The notes beneath the pieces were generated by a model. That model was not told the DNA's origin and did no database searches. It saw only the letters and a list, made by a program, of their open reading frames with translations. Made by a program: the position numbers and the translations under genes. A DNA stretch of 64,000 nt from Alloalcanivorax venustensis ISO4 (lineage in GTDB: Bacteria > Pseudomonadota > Gammaproteobacteria > Pseudomonadales > Alcanivoracaceae). The stretch covers positions 1 to 64,000 of the forward strand of contig NZ_ARXR01000007.1 in NCBI RefSeq assembly GCF_015356855.1, given 5' to 3'. Numbering within the stretch: position 1 is the first letter of the stretch; each line of letters starts with the position of its first letter. Below are positions 55,158 to 63,462 of this stretch, piece after piece.

Positions 55158-55552
55158 CGAAACAGTATGGGCAAGGCCTCGTGAATGCCGGGTGGGTGCT
55201 TCTCGGGGTGTTGCTGGCGGGCCCGGCGCTCGCGGAGGAGTTTTCCCAGCGGCGCACGGTCACCGCCACCGCCTTTAACTCCCTGCCCGGGCAGGGGCAC
55301 GGCGAGGACCATAGTCTGGCGGCCTGGGGCGACACCCTGGTGCCGGGCATGAAAGCCATCGCCGTGTCCCGGGACCTGCTCGCCGCCGGCCTGGATTACG
55401 GCACCGCGGTGAAAATCGAAGGCCTGGAGGGCACCTGGTACGTGCGCGACAAGATGCACGCCCGCTGGCGCAACAAGATCGACGTCTACCTGGGCGAGGA
55501 CCGGGAGGAGGCCCTGCAGTGGGGCCGCCGCAAAGTGGAGATCCGCTACTAG
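55148..55552 (+). CDS. Secreted 3D-domain protein (RlpA-like double-psi barrel)
   Basis: 134 residues with AAGGAG six bases before the ATG. A signal peptide ends near residue 30 (PALA-E). The mature protein begins RRTVTATAFNS, and AVSRDLLAAGLDYGTAVKIE and RDKMHARWRNKIDVYLG follow, the pattern of 3D domains with their catalytic-type aspartates, as in MltA and Rpf-like proteins. It may bind or cleave peptidoglycan. The 5' end overlaps a divergent hydrolase gene, and the 3' end overlaps the next, convergent gene by four bases. Confidence 0.85.
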   Translation: MRTSKQYGQGLVNAGWVLLGVLLAGPALAEEFSQRRTVTATAFNSLPGQGHGEDHSLAAWGDTLVPGMKAIAVSRDLLAAGLDYGTAVKIEGLEGTWYVRDKMHARWRNKIDVYLGEDREEALQWGRRKVEIRY

Positions 55553-56316
55553 TCGCGGCTCAGCCAGGCCATCAGGGCGCGCGTGGCCCGTTGCGGCATG
55601 ACCTTCTCCAGCAGCACCGTGAAGCGGAACGGCAGCCCCACCGGCACATGCACCCGCGGGTCGCCCTGCAGGGTGTCGAAGGCGGCCCGGGCCACGTCGT
55701 CGGCGCTCAGCTTGACGCCCATGCGGCGCACCACCGGCGCTTCGAACGTCTGCTTGTTGACCATGCCGGTGTTCACGAACGGTGGCATCAGGTCCTGTAC
55801 GCGAATGCCGTGGCGGCGCCATTCCAGATCCAGCGCCTCGGTGAGGCCGCGCACCGCGAATTTGGAGGCCGAATAGCTGGCCAGGTGCGGCACGCCGTAC
55901 AGCGCCGAGGCGGAGCTCATGTTGAGCACCCGGGGCGAGCGGGATTGTTTCAGGTAGGGCAGGGCCGCCAGGCACATCTGCAGGGTGCCGGCCACGTTCA
56001 CGTCCAGGGTGAAGCGGTGCTGCTCGGCGCTCAGGTCCTCGAAATGGCCCATGCGCAGCACCCCGGCGCTGTTGAACAGCACATCCAGGCGGCCGCCGGC
56101 GCTTTCCGCGAACGCCGCCACCGCCGCTTCGCACTGGCCCATGTCGGTGACGTCCAGCCGCCGGTACCAGCAGCGTTCGCCGAGTTCCGCGTGCACCGCC
56201 TGCAGGGCGCCCTCATTGACGTCCAGCAGGCCCACCCGCCAGCCGTTGGTGTGAAACCGGCGCGCGGTCGCCAGGCCGATGCCGCTGGCGGCACCGGTGA
56301 TCAGAATGCTGTCCAT
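55549..56316 (-). CDS. Short-chain dehydrogenase/reductase
   Basis: 255 residues from the ATG at 56316, with GGGGGAG five bases upstream; an open-frame extension of 12 residues is not used. TGAASGIGLATARRF binds NAD(P), NSAG is near 90, and the catalytic S and Y-x3-K lie in MSSASALYGVPHLASYSASK. The C-terminal 50 residues (LPFRFTVLLEKVMPQRATRA) resemble the membrane-associated tail of lipid-directed SDRs. The substrate is unknown; long-chain alcohols or ketones are plausible in an oil-degrading relative. It lies downstream of the LEA-like lipoprotein gene on the same strand. Confidence 0.88.
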   Translation of the reverse strand: MDSILITGAASGIGLATARRFHTNGWRVGLLDVNEGALQAVHAELGERCWYRRLDVTDMGQCEAAVAAFAESAGGRLDVLFNSAGVLRMGHFEDLSAEQHRFTLDVNVAGTLQMCLAALPYLKQSRSPRVLNMSSASALYGVPHLASYSASKFAVRGLTEALDLEWRRHGIRVQDLMPPFVNTGMVNKQTFEAPVVRRMGVKLSADDVARAAFDTLQGDPRVHVPVGLPFRFTVLLEKVMPQRATRALMAWLSRD

Positions 56317-56352
56317 GTTGCTCCCCCAGGGTAAAACGTCGGTCTCGGACAA

Positions 56353-56826
56353 TCAGTTTGCCGGTTGGGGCGCCATCGGCAGAGTGAACTCCCCTTCCCG
56401 GTCGAAGTGAATCGGGAACGCCAGCCCGGCCACCCGCGCGCTGCCCTTGAGCTGATAGGTGAGCGGCTCGCCGGCGTTCTGCTGCAGGCGTTGCAGTTGC
56501 TGCAGGGTACCCAGCAGGCTGGTGGACACGCTGGTGGTGATCAGCACATCGTCCAGTGCCGGCAGCGTGGTCGCTTCGTTATTGTTGCCCCGCGCCAGGC
56601 GCTCGCCATTGACCAGGATCTCGTAATCCAGGGCCTTGATGGTCACTGCCCGGTCATTGGGGTTGCGCGCGCGCAGCACCGCTTGCCATCGTTGCTCGAA
56701 CACGCCGGCGCTTTCCAGGCGCAGTGACGACAGGCTCACTTCCGGCGCTTCCAGGCCGGAAAAGCTCTGGCAGGCGGTGGTCAGAAGCAGCAGCACGGGC
56801 AGACTTAAACGGGCGAGTAACGGCAT
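56353..56826 (-). CDS. LEA14-like lipoprotein
   Basis: 157 residues. A lipoprotein signal ends LTTAC (C19). The mature part is a single beta-sandwich with the features of LEA type 2/water-stress domains: LRARNPNDRAVTIKALDYEI (NPN motif) and LARGNNNEATTLPALDDVLI. These proteins are linked to desiccation or envelope stress, but the function in bacteria is unclear. It is co-directional with the short-chain dehydrogenase 36 bases downstream and divergent from the macro-domain gene. Confidence 0.85.
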   Translation of the reverse strand: MPLLARLSLPVLLLLTTACQSFSGLEAPEVSLSSLRLESAGVFEQRWQAVLRARNPNDRAVTIKALDYEILVNGERLARGNNNEATTLPALDDVLITTSVSTSLLGTLQQLQRLQQNAGEPLTYQLKGSARVAGLAFPIHFDREGEFTLPMAPQPAN

Positions 56827-56938
56827 AACGACTCCAGCGGATCATGGGCGGCCCCCAACGGCAATGATACCGCAGTCGCCGCCGTCGCGCTGTCCCCGCC
56901 GGCCCCGCTTCGGCAATAACCTTTCGAGGAGGCACGCC

Positions 56939-57454
56939 ATGGATATCGAATGCGTACAAGGTGACATCACCGCCCAGCCCGACCTGGACGTGATCGTCAA
57001 CGCCGCCAACGCCCGCCTTGCCACCGGCGGCGGCGTGGCCGGCGCCATTCACCGCGCCGCCGGGCCGGAACTGGCCCGCGAATGCGCGCCCCTGGCACCG
57101 ATCGAGCCCGGCCAGGCGGTGCTTACCGGCGGCCACGGGCTGCCCAACCCCCACGTCATTCACTGCCTGGGGCCGGTGTACGGCCGCGACCGTCCCGCCG
57201 ACCGGTTGCTGGCGGATTGCTATCGCAATGCGCTGCGGCTCGCCGAGGACGCCGGGCTGACCAGCCTGGGCTTCCCGGCGCTTTCCACCGGCGCCTTCGG
57301 CTACCCGATGGATGAGGCGGCCGCCGTGGCCATGGCCACGGTGGTCTCGGAAGGGGCGCGGCTGGAGCGGGTGAAGCGGGTGCGTTTCGTGCTGTTCGAC
57401 GCGGCCTCCCTGGCGGCGCACCGGCGCGCCCTGGAAGCCGCCACCGGTACTTGA
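56939..57454 (+). CDS. Macro-domain protein (O-acetyl-ADP-ribose deacetylase family)
   Basis: 171 residues from the ATG at 56939 with GGAGG upstream. VNAANARLATGGGVAGAIHR is the ADP-ribose-binding signature, and FPALSTGAFGYPMDEAA is the phosphate loop. Macro proteins of this group remove acetyl or ADP-ribosyl groups. It stands 77 bases before nicotinate phosphoribosyltransferase on the same strand, linking ADP-ribose handling with NAD salvage. The two may be cotranscribed, although a separate start for pncB is possible. Confidence 0.92.
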   Translation: MDIECVQGDITAQPDLDVIVNAANARLATGGGVAGAIHRAAGPELARECAPLAPIEPGQAVLTGGHGLPNPHVIHCLGPVYGRDRPADRLLADCYRNALRLAEDAGLTSLGFPALSTGAFGYPMDEAAAVAMATVVSEGARLERVKRVRFVLFDAASLAAHRRALEAATGT

Positions 57455-57531
57455 AAAGCCGCCCCGGTGAGGTCAGACACAGGGGTGGCGTCGCATTGTG
57501 ACGGCGCGGCTCACCAACCGCAGGAGTATCA

Positions 57532-58884
57532 ATGGACGCTCTCTGGCCCTCGGAGCGGGAACTGGCCCTGCTCACGGACCTCTACGAACTGACCATGGCG
57601 CAGGCCTACTGGCGCGACGACCACCGCGGCGAGGCGGTGTTCAGTCTGTTCTTCCGCAAGCTGCCGGCGGGGCGCCGTTTCGCGGTGGCCTGCGGGCAGG
57701 AATACGCCGCCCATCTGATTCGCGGGCTGCGTTTCTATCCCGAGCAGATCGAGCGGCTGCGGCAACTGGATCTGTTCGAGGACGCCTTCCTGCGCTGGCT
57801 GGCCGATTTCCGCTTCGAAGGCGAGGTCCGGGCGTTGCCGGAGGGCTCGGTGGTGTTCCCCAATGAGCCGCTGCTGGAAGTGCGGGCGCCGGTGATCCAG
57901 GGGCAGTTGCTGGAAAGCCTGCTGATGAACTACGTCAACCTGGAGACGCTGCTCGCCTCCAAGGCGGCGCGCATGGTGCTGGCCGCCGACGGCGTGCCGG
58001 TGGTGGATTTCGGCATGCGCCGCATGCACGGGCTGGAATCGGCCTGGCGCGGCGTGCGCGCCTACCGGGTGGCGGGCATTGCCGGCACCAGCAACGTGCT
58101 GGGCGGCCTGAGCTTCGACCTGCCGGTGCGCGGCACCATGGCGCACTCCTACATCCAGTCCCACGATGACGAAACCGAGGCGCTGCGCCGCTACGCCCGC
58201 GACTACCCCGGTACCACCCTGTTGGTGGACACCTACGACACCCTGCGCGGCGTGGACCGGGTGATCGCTCTGGTGCGCGACGAAGGGCTGGACGTGGGCG
58301 CCGTGCGGATCGACTCCGGCGACCTCGGCGAACTGGCCGGCCAGGCGCGGCGCAAGCTCGATGCCGCCGGGCTTCAGCGGGTCCGCATCGTGGTCAGCGG
58401 TGGCCTCGATGAGCACCGCATCCAGACGCTGGTGGAGGCCGGCGCGCCGATCGACGGTTTCGGGGTGGGCACGGAAATGGGCTCGGTGGCGGACGCCCCG
58501 TCGCTGGATTTCGCCTACAAGCTCACCGAATACCAGGGCCGCCCGCGCCTCAAGACCTCGCCGGGCAAGCCACTCTACCCGGGCGCCAAGCAGGTGTGGC
58601 GCTTCAGTGACGGCGACGGCGGCTGCCACTACGACGAGATCACCGGCCGCGACGAAGCCCGCGACGGGGTGCCGCTGCTGCGGCCGGTGGTGGCAAACGG
58701 CGAGGCGGTGGCGCCGCTACCGGACCCGGATCAGGCCCGCCAGAGGCTGCGCGATCAGCTGGCCAGCCTGCCGGCGGCGGTGCGCTCACTGGCCCCGGTG
58801 GCCGAGGCCGGCGGCGTTTATCCGGTGCGCATCAGCGAGGCGCTGACGGCCCTGCGCCGCGACACGGTGTCGGCGCTGGACTGA
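57532..58884 (+). CDS. pncB: Nicotinate phosphoribosyltransferase
   Basis: 450 residues. LLTDLYELTMAQAYWRD at the N-terminus, DFGMRRMHGLESAWRGVRAY near 165 and VRIDSGDLGELAGQARRKLD near 265 are signatures of the enzyme, which makes nicotinate mononucleotide from nicotinate and PRPP in NAD salvage. The sequence belongs to the longer bacterial type rather than the E. coli PncB type. Its TGA is immediately followed by the reverse-complement stop of the esterase gene, giving TGATCA between the two convergent genes. Confidence 0.94.
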   Translation: MDALWPSERELALLTDLYELTMAQAYWRDDHRGEAVFSLFFRKLPAGRRFAVACGQEYAAHLIRGLRFYPEQIERLRQLDLFEDAFLRWLADFRFEGEVRALPEGSVVFPNEPLLEVRAPVIQGQLLESLLMNYVNLETLLASKAARMVLAADGVPVVDFGMRRMHGLESAWRGVRAYRVAGIAGTSNVLGGLSFDLPVRGTMAHSYIQSHDDETEALRRYARDYPGTTLLVDTYDTLRGVDRVIALVRDEGLDVGAVRIDSGDLGELAGQARRKLDAAGLQRVRIVVSGGLDEHRIQTLVEAGAPIDGFGVGTEMGSVADAPSLDFAYKLTEYQGRPRLKTSPGKPLYPGAKQVWRFSDGDGGCHYDEITGRDEARDGVPLLRPVVANGEAVAPLPDPDQARQRLRDQLASLPAAVRSLAPVAEAGGVYPVRISEALTALRRDTVSALD

Positions 58885-59808
58885 TCAGCGCCAGTGCTGG
58901 TGCAGGAAGTCGCGGCACTCCGCCAGCGCCAGGTCGGCGTCGTGCAGCATGCCGGCGTGCAGCTGGAACACGTGCCAGCGGCCCGGGTAACGCTGGTAGC
59001 GGGCGTCGCAGTCGGCGCCGTCCAGCGCCTCGGCCAGGCGTTCGCTGTCGTTGGCGAGAATCTCGTCGCTGCCGGTTTGGATCAGCAGCGGCGGCAGCCC
59101 GTCCAGGTTGCCCAGCAACGGGGACGCGCCGGCGCTGTCGCGCTGATCACCGGCGTAGGCCTCGGCGGCGAACGCCAGCCACTGCCGGTTGAGCATGGCT
59201 TCGCCGGGCACGGTGGGCGGCGTTTCCGCCAGCGTCAGGTCCACCCAGGGCGAGAACATCAGCGCGCAGGCGGGCAGCGGCTGGCCTTCGTCGCGCAGGC
59301 GCTGCAGCAGCGCCAGGGTCAGACCGCCACCGGCCGAGTCGCCGGCCACCGCCAGCCGCTCCGGCGCGTGACCTTTCTCCAGCAGCGCCAGATAGGCGCG
59401 GTGGGCGTCGTCCAGGGCCGCCGGAAACGGGTGCTCCGGGGCCAGCCGGTAGTCGGCCACCGCCACGCTGGCGTCCGCCAGTTTGGCCAGATGGCTGGTC
59501 AGCGCCCGGTGCGTCACCGGCGCCCCGCTCACGTAGCCGCCGCCGTGCAGATACAGCACCGTGCCGCTGTGGCCGTTGCCGGTCAGCTCCACCGGCACCG
59601 GGCCCAGCACCGTGCGCCGTCTGGGCACGCCGCGGGCGGGCAGGGTGGTGCGCGACAGCGCCGCCAGCCAGTGCCGTTGCAGGGCCACCGGGCTGCGTGA
59701 CAGGAACGCGGGTTTCAGCAGAACGCTGAGGCTGCCGCGCAGCGTCGCCGCCAGTATTTTCTGGCCGCGCGTGGGCGCGGCGCCGCCGGTTTCACGGGTG
59801 CAACTCAT
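58885..59808 (-). CDS. Hormone-sensitive-lipase-family esterase
   Basis: 307 residues from the ATG at 59808. The oxyanion-hole HGGG (88-91), nucleophile S158 in GDSAGG and a late aspartate and histidine (QTGSDEILANDS, GRWHVFQLH) fit HSL-family esterases. Its start overlaps the end of the Baeyer-Villiger monooxygenase gene by 17 bases, so the two are translationally coupled: the monooxygenase makes an ester and this enzyme can hydrolyse it. The N-terminal 40 residues are basic with a hydrophobic stretch and may associate with membrane. Confidence 0.9.
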   Translation of the reverse strand: MSCTRETGGAAPTRGQKILAATLRGSLSVLLKPAFLSRSPVALQRHWLAALSRTTLPARGVPRRRTVLGPVPVELTGNGHSGTVLYLHGGGYVSGAPVTHRALTSHLAKLADASVAVADYRLAPEHPFPAALDDAHRAYLALLEKGHAPERLAVAGDSAGGGLTLALLQRLRDEGQPLPACALMFSPWVDLTLAETPPTVPGEAMLNRQWLAFAAEAYAGDQRDSAGASPLLGNLDGLPPLLIQTGSDEILANDSERLAEALDGADCDARYQRYPGRWHVFQLHAGMLHDADLALAECRDFLHQHWR

Positions 59809-61246
59809 AGTCTTCCGGGTCCAGGTGTCGGGTGCGTTGCCGGTAGCTGAAGGTAAAGCCCGGCCAGTTGTTGGTGTTCTTGCCGCTGGCGGTCTTGTAC
59901 CAGCTCTCGCAGCCCTGGTCCCAGACCGTATCGCGCATGCGCGCCTGCAGCCGGCGGTTGAAATCGTCCTGTACGCCGGGGCGCACATCCACGAAGCGGT
60001 GGCCGTCCCGTTCCAGGGTTTCCAGGGCGCTGACCACATAGGCGATCTGTGACTCGATCATATAGATGATCGAGTTGTGGCCCAGGTTGGTGTTGGGGCC
60101 GTACAGCATGAACAGGTTGGGGAAGCCGTGCACGGTGATGCCCAGGTAGGCTTCGGCGCCGTCGCGCCAGGCCTGGTTGAGGTCCTGGCCGCGCCGGCCG
60201 GTGATAGTCATCGGTGCCAGAAAGTCGGTGGCCTGGAAGCCGGTGCCGTAAATGATCACGTCCGCCTGGTGGTGCTCCCCGTCGGTGTCTTCCACGCCGT
60301 CGGCGGTGATCGCGCGCACGCCGCCGGTGATCACCGGAATCCGGTATTTCGTCAACGCCTGGTAGTAGTCGTTGGAGATCAGGATGCGCTTGCAGCCCAT
60401 CGGATAGTCCGGCGTCAGTTTGGCGCGGGTGTCCGGGTCCGGCACGCACTCGCGCAGGTGCTTCTTGAACAAGTATTCGTGAAAACGCATGGCGCCCTGC
60501 AGGCTGGTGAAGCCCAGCACCCGCGCCTCGTTCTGCGCGTAGACCCGCGCCCGGTCCAGTTTCTGAAGCAGCGGGAAGCGCGCCATCAGGCGTTGCTCGG
60601 TGGCCGAGTAGGGCCGGTCCGGTTTGGGAATCACATAGGGCGCAGACCGTTGGAACAGCAGCACCTGTTTCGCCTGCTTGGCGATCTCGGGGACGAACTG
60701 GATGGCGCTGGCCCCGGTGCCGATCACCGCCACGGTCTTGCCGGTGAGGTCCACATCGTGGTTCCAGCGGGCGCTGTGGAAGGTCTCGCCGGCGAAGCGG
60801 TCGCGCCCCGGCAGGTTCGGCCAGGCGGGCCGGTTGAGCTGGCCGGTGGCGGTGATCAGGGCGCGCGCGGTGATCGGACCGTTACTGGTGTCCAGATGCC
60901 AGAGGCCGGTGGCCTCATCGAAGCGGGCGCCGTTGACGCTGGTGCCGAAACGGATATGCGGGTGCAGCCGGTACTTGTCCGCGCAATGGCGCAGGTAGGC
61001 GAGAATTTCCGCTTGCGGCGCGAACCGGCGCGACCAGTCGAATTTCTTCTCGAAGGAAAACGAGTACAGGTGCGAGGGCACGTCACAGGCGGCGCCGGGG
61101 TAGGTGTTGTCGCGCCAGCAGCCGCCCACGTCGTTTTCTTTTTCGAGCACCACGAAGGCGTGCTGGCCCCGGTCCTTGAGCGCAATGGCCATGCCCAGGC
61201 CGCCGAAGCCGGCGCCGATGATGGCGACTTGATAATCCGGTTGCAT
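59792..61246 (-). CDS. Baeyer-Villiger flavin monooxygenase
   Basis: 484 residues from the ATG at 61246, preferred over 61261 because AGGG lies six bases upstream. IIGAGFGGLGMAIALKDRG binds FAD, the type I Baeyer-Villiger motif F-x-G-x3-H-x3-W is FAGETFHSARW (151-161), and VIGTGASAIQFVPEIAKQ binds NADPH. The enzyme inserts oxygen next to a ketone to form an ester or lactone. Coupling with an esterase gene suggests growth on ketones or subterminal alkane-oxidation products. Relatives include AlmA-like and steroid or acetophenone monooxygenases; the substrate cannot be fixed. Confidence 0.92.
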   Translation of the reverse strand: MQPDYQVAIIGAGFGGLGMAIALKDRGQHAFVVLEKENDVGGCWRDNTYPGAACDVPSHLYSFSFEKKFDWSRRFAPQAEILAYLRHCADKYRLHPHIRFGTSVNGARFDEATGLWHLDTSNGPITARALITATGQLNRPAWPNLPGRDRFAGETFHSARWNHDVDLTGKTVAVIGTGASAIQFVPEIAKQAKQVLLFQRSAPYVIPKPDRPYSATEQRLMARFPLLQKLDRARVYAQNEARVLGFTSLQGAMRFHEYLFKKHLRECVPDPDTRAKLTPDYPMGCKRILISNDYYQALTKYRIPVITGGVRAITADGVEDTDGEHHQADVIIYGTGFQATDFLAPMTITGRRGQDLNQAWRDGAEAYLGITVHGFPNLFMLYGPNTNLGHNSIIYMIESQIAYVVSALETLERDGHRFVDVRPGVQDDFNRRLQARMRDTVWDQGCESWYKTASGKNTNNWPGFTFSYRQRTRHLDPEDYELHP

Positions 61247-61372
61247 AACAGACCCTGCCATTGAATTGGCACCACTGTAGCGCGGCCCGGACAGGCTGTT
61301 TATGGCCGCTCTGTAACCGCCCCGGTTTTTTTAGTCAGGCGTCGGCGCCGCCCCTTTCTACCAAGCTCGGTT

Positions 61373-61530
61373 TGTGGGGGCGGGCCTTGTGGGAGCGGGC
61401 CCCGCCCGCGAAAGGGGGCGAAGCTCCCGGCAGGATCCCAGAGCGCTTTCTAACGGCGGCACAAACAGCCTCTCTGGGATCCTGCCGGCCGGCTTTTGCC
61501 GGCCTTTCGCTTGCAGGGCAAGCTCCCACA
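61373..61530. repeat. REP/BIME-like composite inverted repeat
   Basis: CCGGCAGGATCCCAGAG (61427-61443) matches its reverse complement at 61472-61488 exactly. Outer arms TGTGGGAGC (61388-61396) and GCTCCCACA (61522-61530) also match, and a GGCCGGC-TTTT-GCCGGCC hairpin is at 61487-61504. TTTGTGGGGGCGGGCC and TTGTGGGAGCGGGCC form a short tandem pair at the left. This resembles REP elements of Pseudomonas-like genomes. The gap 61247-61585 between the monooxygenase and the next gene contains nothing else I can call. Confidence 0.75.
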
Positions 61531-61585
61531 CCCCTAATGGAGGGGCCTGGCGAGGATCAACGTACTCTCTGTTAACAGGGGACGG

Positions 61586-62335
61586 CTACCAGGGAATCGG
61601 CGCGCCGTCCCAGGCGAAGAAGCCGCCGCTGTCCTCCTCGCCGGCGTTCTCCATGTTCCTCAATAGGCACTGGGCGGCGAAGTCGGCGCTGAACAGCTTT
61701 TCCGGGGGCACGTTGGCGCGGAACGGGGCGGACAGGCCGGTCTCCACGGTGCCCGGATGCAGCGCCAGCACGATCAGATTTTTGGCGCGCCGCCGGGCCT
61801 CCACGGCGAAGGTGCGCAAAAACTGATTCTGCGCCGCCTTGCTGGCCCGGTAGGCATACCAGCCGCCCAGCCGGTTGTCCTCGATGCTGCCCACCCGGGC
61901 GGACAGCGATGCGAACACCGCGCGGCGGTCGTGGCGCAGCAGGGGCAGCGCGTATCGGGCCAGCAAAATGGGGGCGAAGCCGTTGATGGCGAACACCCGC
62001 TGCAGGGCGGCCAGGTTCACGTCCTCCACCCGCTTTTCCGGTGACAGGCCGGTTTCGGCGTCGTGCAGCAGGCCGGCGCAGTGCACCAGGGCGTCCAGGG
62101 TGTCGGTGTGCGCCCGCACCGTTTCAAACAGGCGCGCCACGGCGTCTTCGTCGCACAGGTCGGCGGCCAGAGGGTGCAGGCGATCCGGCGCTTCGGCGGC
62201 GAGCGCCGCAAGCGCGTCGCTGCGGTCCGGGTCGCGGCTGACGGCGAAAACCCGGTCCCCGGCGCGCAGACAGCGCGCGGTCATCGCCAGGCCGATGCCG
62301 TGACTGGCACCGGTGATCAATCGTGTCGGAGTCAT
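61586..62335 (-). CDS. Short-chain dehydrogenase (C-factor-like)
   Basis: 249 residues from the ATG at 62335. LITGASHGIGLAMTARC is the nucleotide site, and the catalytic serine and Y-x3-K lie in SLSARVGSIEDNRLGGWYAY followed by RASKAAQN. PFRANVPPEKLFSADFAAQ is the substrate-side tail. The layout resembles the C-factor/CsgA-type SDR group. It is separated from the monooxygenase by the REP-like repeat and is divergent from the DNA repair operon. The substrate is unknown. Confidence 0.87.
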   Translation of the reverse strand: MTPTRLITGASHGIGLAMTARCLRAGDRVFAVSRDPDRSDALAALAAEAPDRLHPLAADLCDEDAVARLFETVRAHTDTLDALVHCAGLLHDAETGLSPEKRVEDVNLAALQRVFAINGFAPILLARYALPLLRHDRRAVFASLSARVGSIEDNRLGGWYAYRASKAAQNQFLRTFAVEARRRAKNLIVLALHPGTVETGLSAPFRANVPPEKLFSADFAAQCLLRNMENAGEEDSGGFFAWDGAPIPW

Positions 62336-62454
62336 CGGCACAGTGTTGCGCCTGTTCCAGAAAAACAACGTGAAGCCCGCCGCCCATGGCGTCGATCAAC
62401 GGCTTTTACCTTGTTTTCACCGCCGCCTCACCGGGCGTTATTACCATCGCGGAC

Positions 62455-63462
62455 ATGGATGACCCTTTGATCTATCCGGCCCGGGAGGGCCTCTACTGCG
62501 CCGCCGGGGACTTCTACGTCGACCCCTGGCGACCGGTCCCCCGGGCCGTGATCACCCACGCCCACGCCGATCACGCCCGCTCCGGCAGCGCCCGCTATTG
62601 GGCCCACCACCAGAGCGTGCCGATTCTGCGCCACCGCCTGGGCCGCCAACATCACTTCGAAGCCCTGGACTATGGCGAAAGCCGTCGCTTCGGGCCGGTG
62701 CGCGTGAGCCTGCACTCCGCCGGCCATGTGCTCGGCTCGGCCCAGGTGCGCCTGGCCCATGACGATGGCCGGGTGTGGGTGGTCACCGGCGACTTCAAGC
62801 GTGACCCGGACCCCACCTGCGCGCCCTTCGAGGTGGTGCCCTGCGGCACCCTGATCACCGAGTCCACCTTCGCCTTGCCCTGTTACCGCTGGCCGCCGGT
62901 GGAGGAAGTGGCCGCCGATATCGGCCGCTGGTGGGACGACCATCCCGACCGGCCCTGTATTCTGTTCACCTACGCCTTCGGCAAGGCGCAACGGGTGCTG
63001 GCGGCGCTGGCGGAGCGGCCTGAACACGCCGGCCGCACGGTGTATCTGCACGGCGCCATGGTGGCGTTGACCGAGCTGTACCGTCGCGCGGGTGTGCCGA
63101 TGCTTGCCACCGCGCCGGTGTCCGCCTTGCCTCGGCAGCATGATTTCAGCGGCGAGCTGATTCTGGCGCCGCCGTCGGCGGCCGGCAGCCCCTGGATGCG
63201 CCGTTTCAAGAACGCCAGCACCGGCTTCGCCTCCGGCTGGATGCGCATTCGCGGCAACCGCCGGCGGCGCGGCTACGATTACGGCTTTGAACTCAGCGAC
63301 CACGCGGACTGGCCGGCGTTGCTGCGCACCGTGCGCGAAAGCGGCGCCCGCACGGTGCTCACCACCCATGGGCGCAGCGACGAACTGGTGCGTTATCTCA
63401 ACGAAGAGGAAGGCATCGAGGCGCGCGCCTTGAGCACGCTGTACGGCGGGGAGGGCGATTGA
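62455..63462 (+). CDS. Ligase-associated metallo-beta-lactamase-fold DNA exonuclease
   Basis: 335 residues from the ATG at 62455; an extension to 62386 is not family-like. The metal site is THAHADHARSG (H35 to H40), with HSAGHVLGSAQV near 80, GDFKRDPDPTCAPFEVVPC near 115 and ELSDHADW near 285. This is the ligase-associated DNA exonuclease family, encoded with an ATP-dependent DNA ligase and an Lhr-type helicase and thought to act in DNA repair. The TGA overlaps the next ATG (ATGA). The 119 bases upstream form the promoter region shared with the divergent dehydrogenase. Confidence 0.92.
   Translation: MDDPLIYPAREGLYCAAGDFYVDPWRPVPRAVITHAHADHARSGSARYWAHHQSVPILRHRLGRQHHFEALDYGESRRFGPVRVSLHSAGHVLGSAQVRLAHDDGRVWVVTGDFKRDPDPTCAPFEVVPCGTLITESTFALPCYRWPPVEEVAADIGRWWDDHPDRPCILFTYAFGKAQRVLAALAERPEHAGRTVYLHGAMVALTELYRRAGVPMLATAPVSALPRQHDFSGELILAPPSAAGSPWMRRFKNASTGFASGWMRIRGNRRRRGYDYGFELSDHADWPALLRTVRESGARTVLTTHGRSDELVRYLNEEEGIEARALSTLYGGEGD

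Noticed and set aside
61261-61575. Small open frames in the gap after the monooxygenase gene
   Set aside because: They are made of the REP-like repeat and have no ribosome site or protein-like composition.
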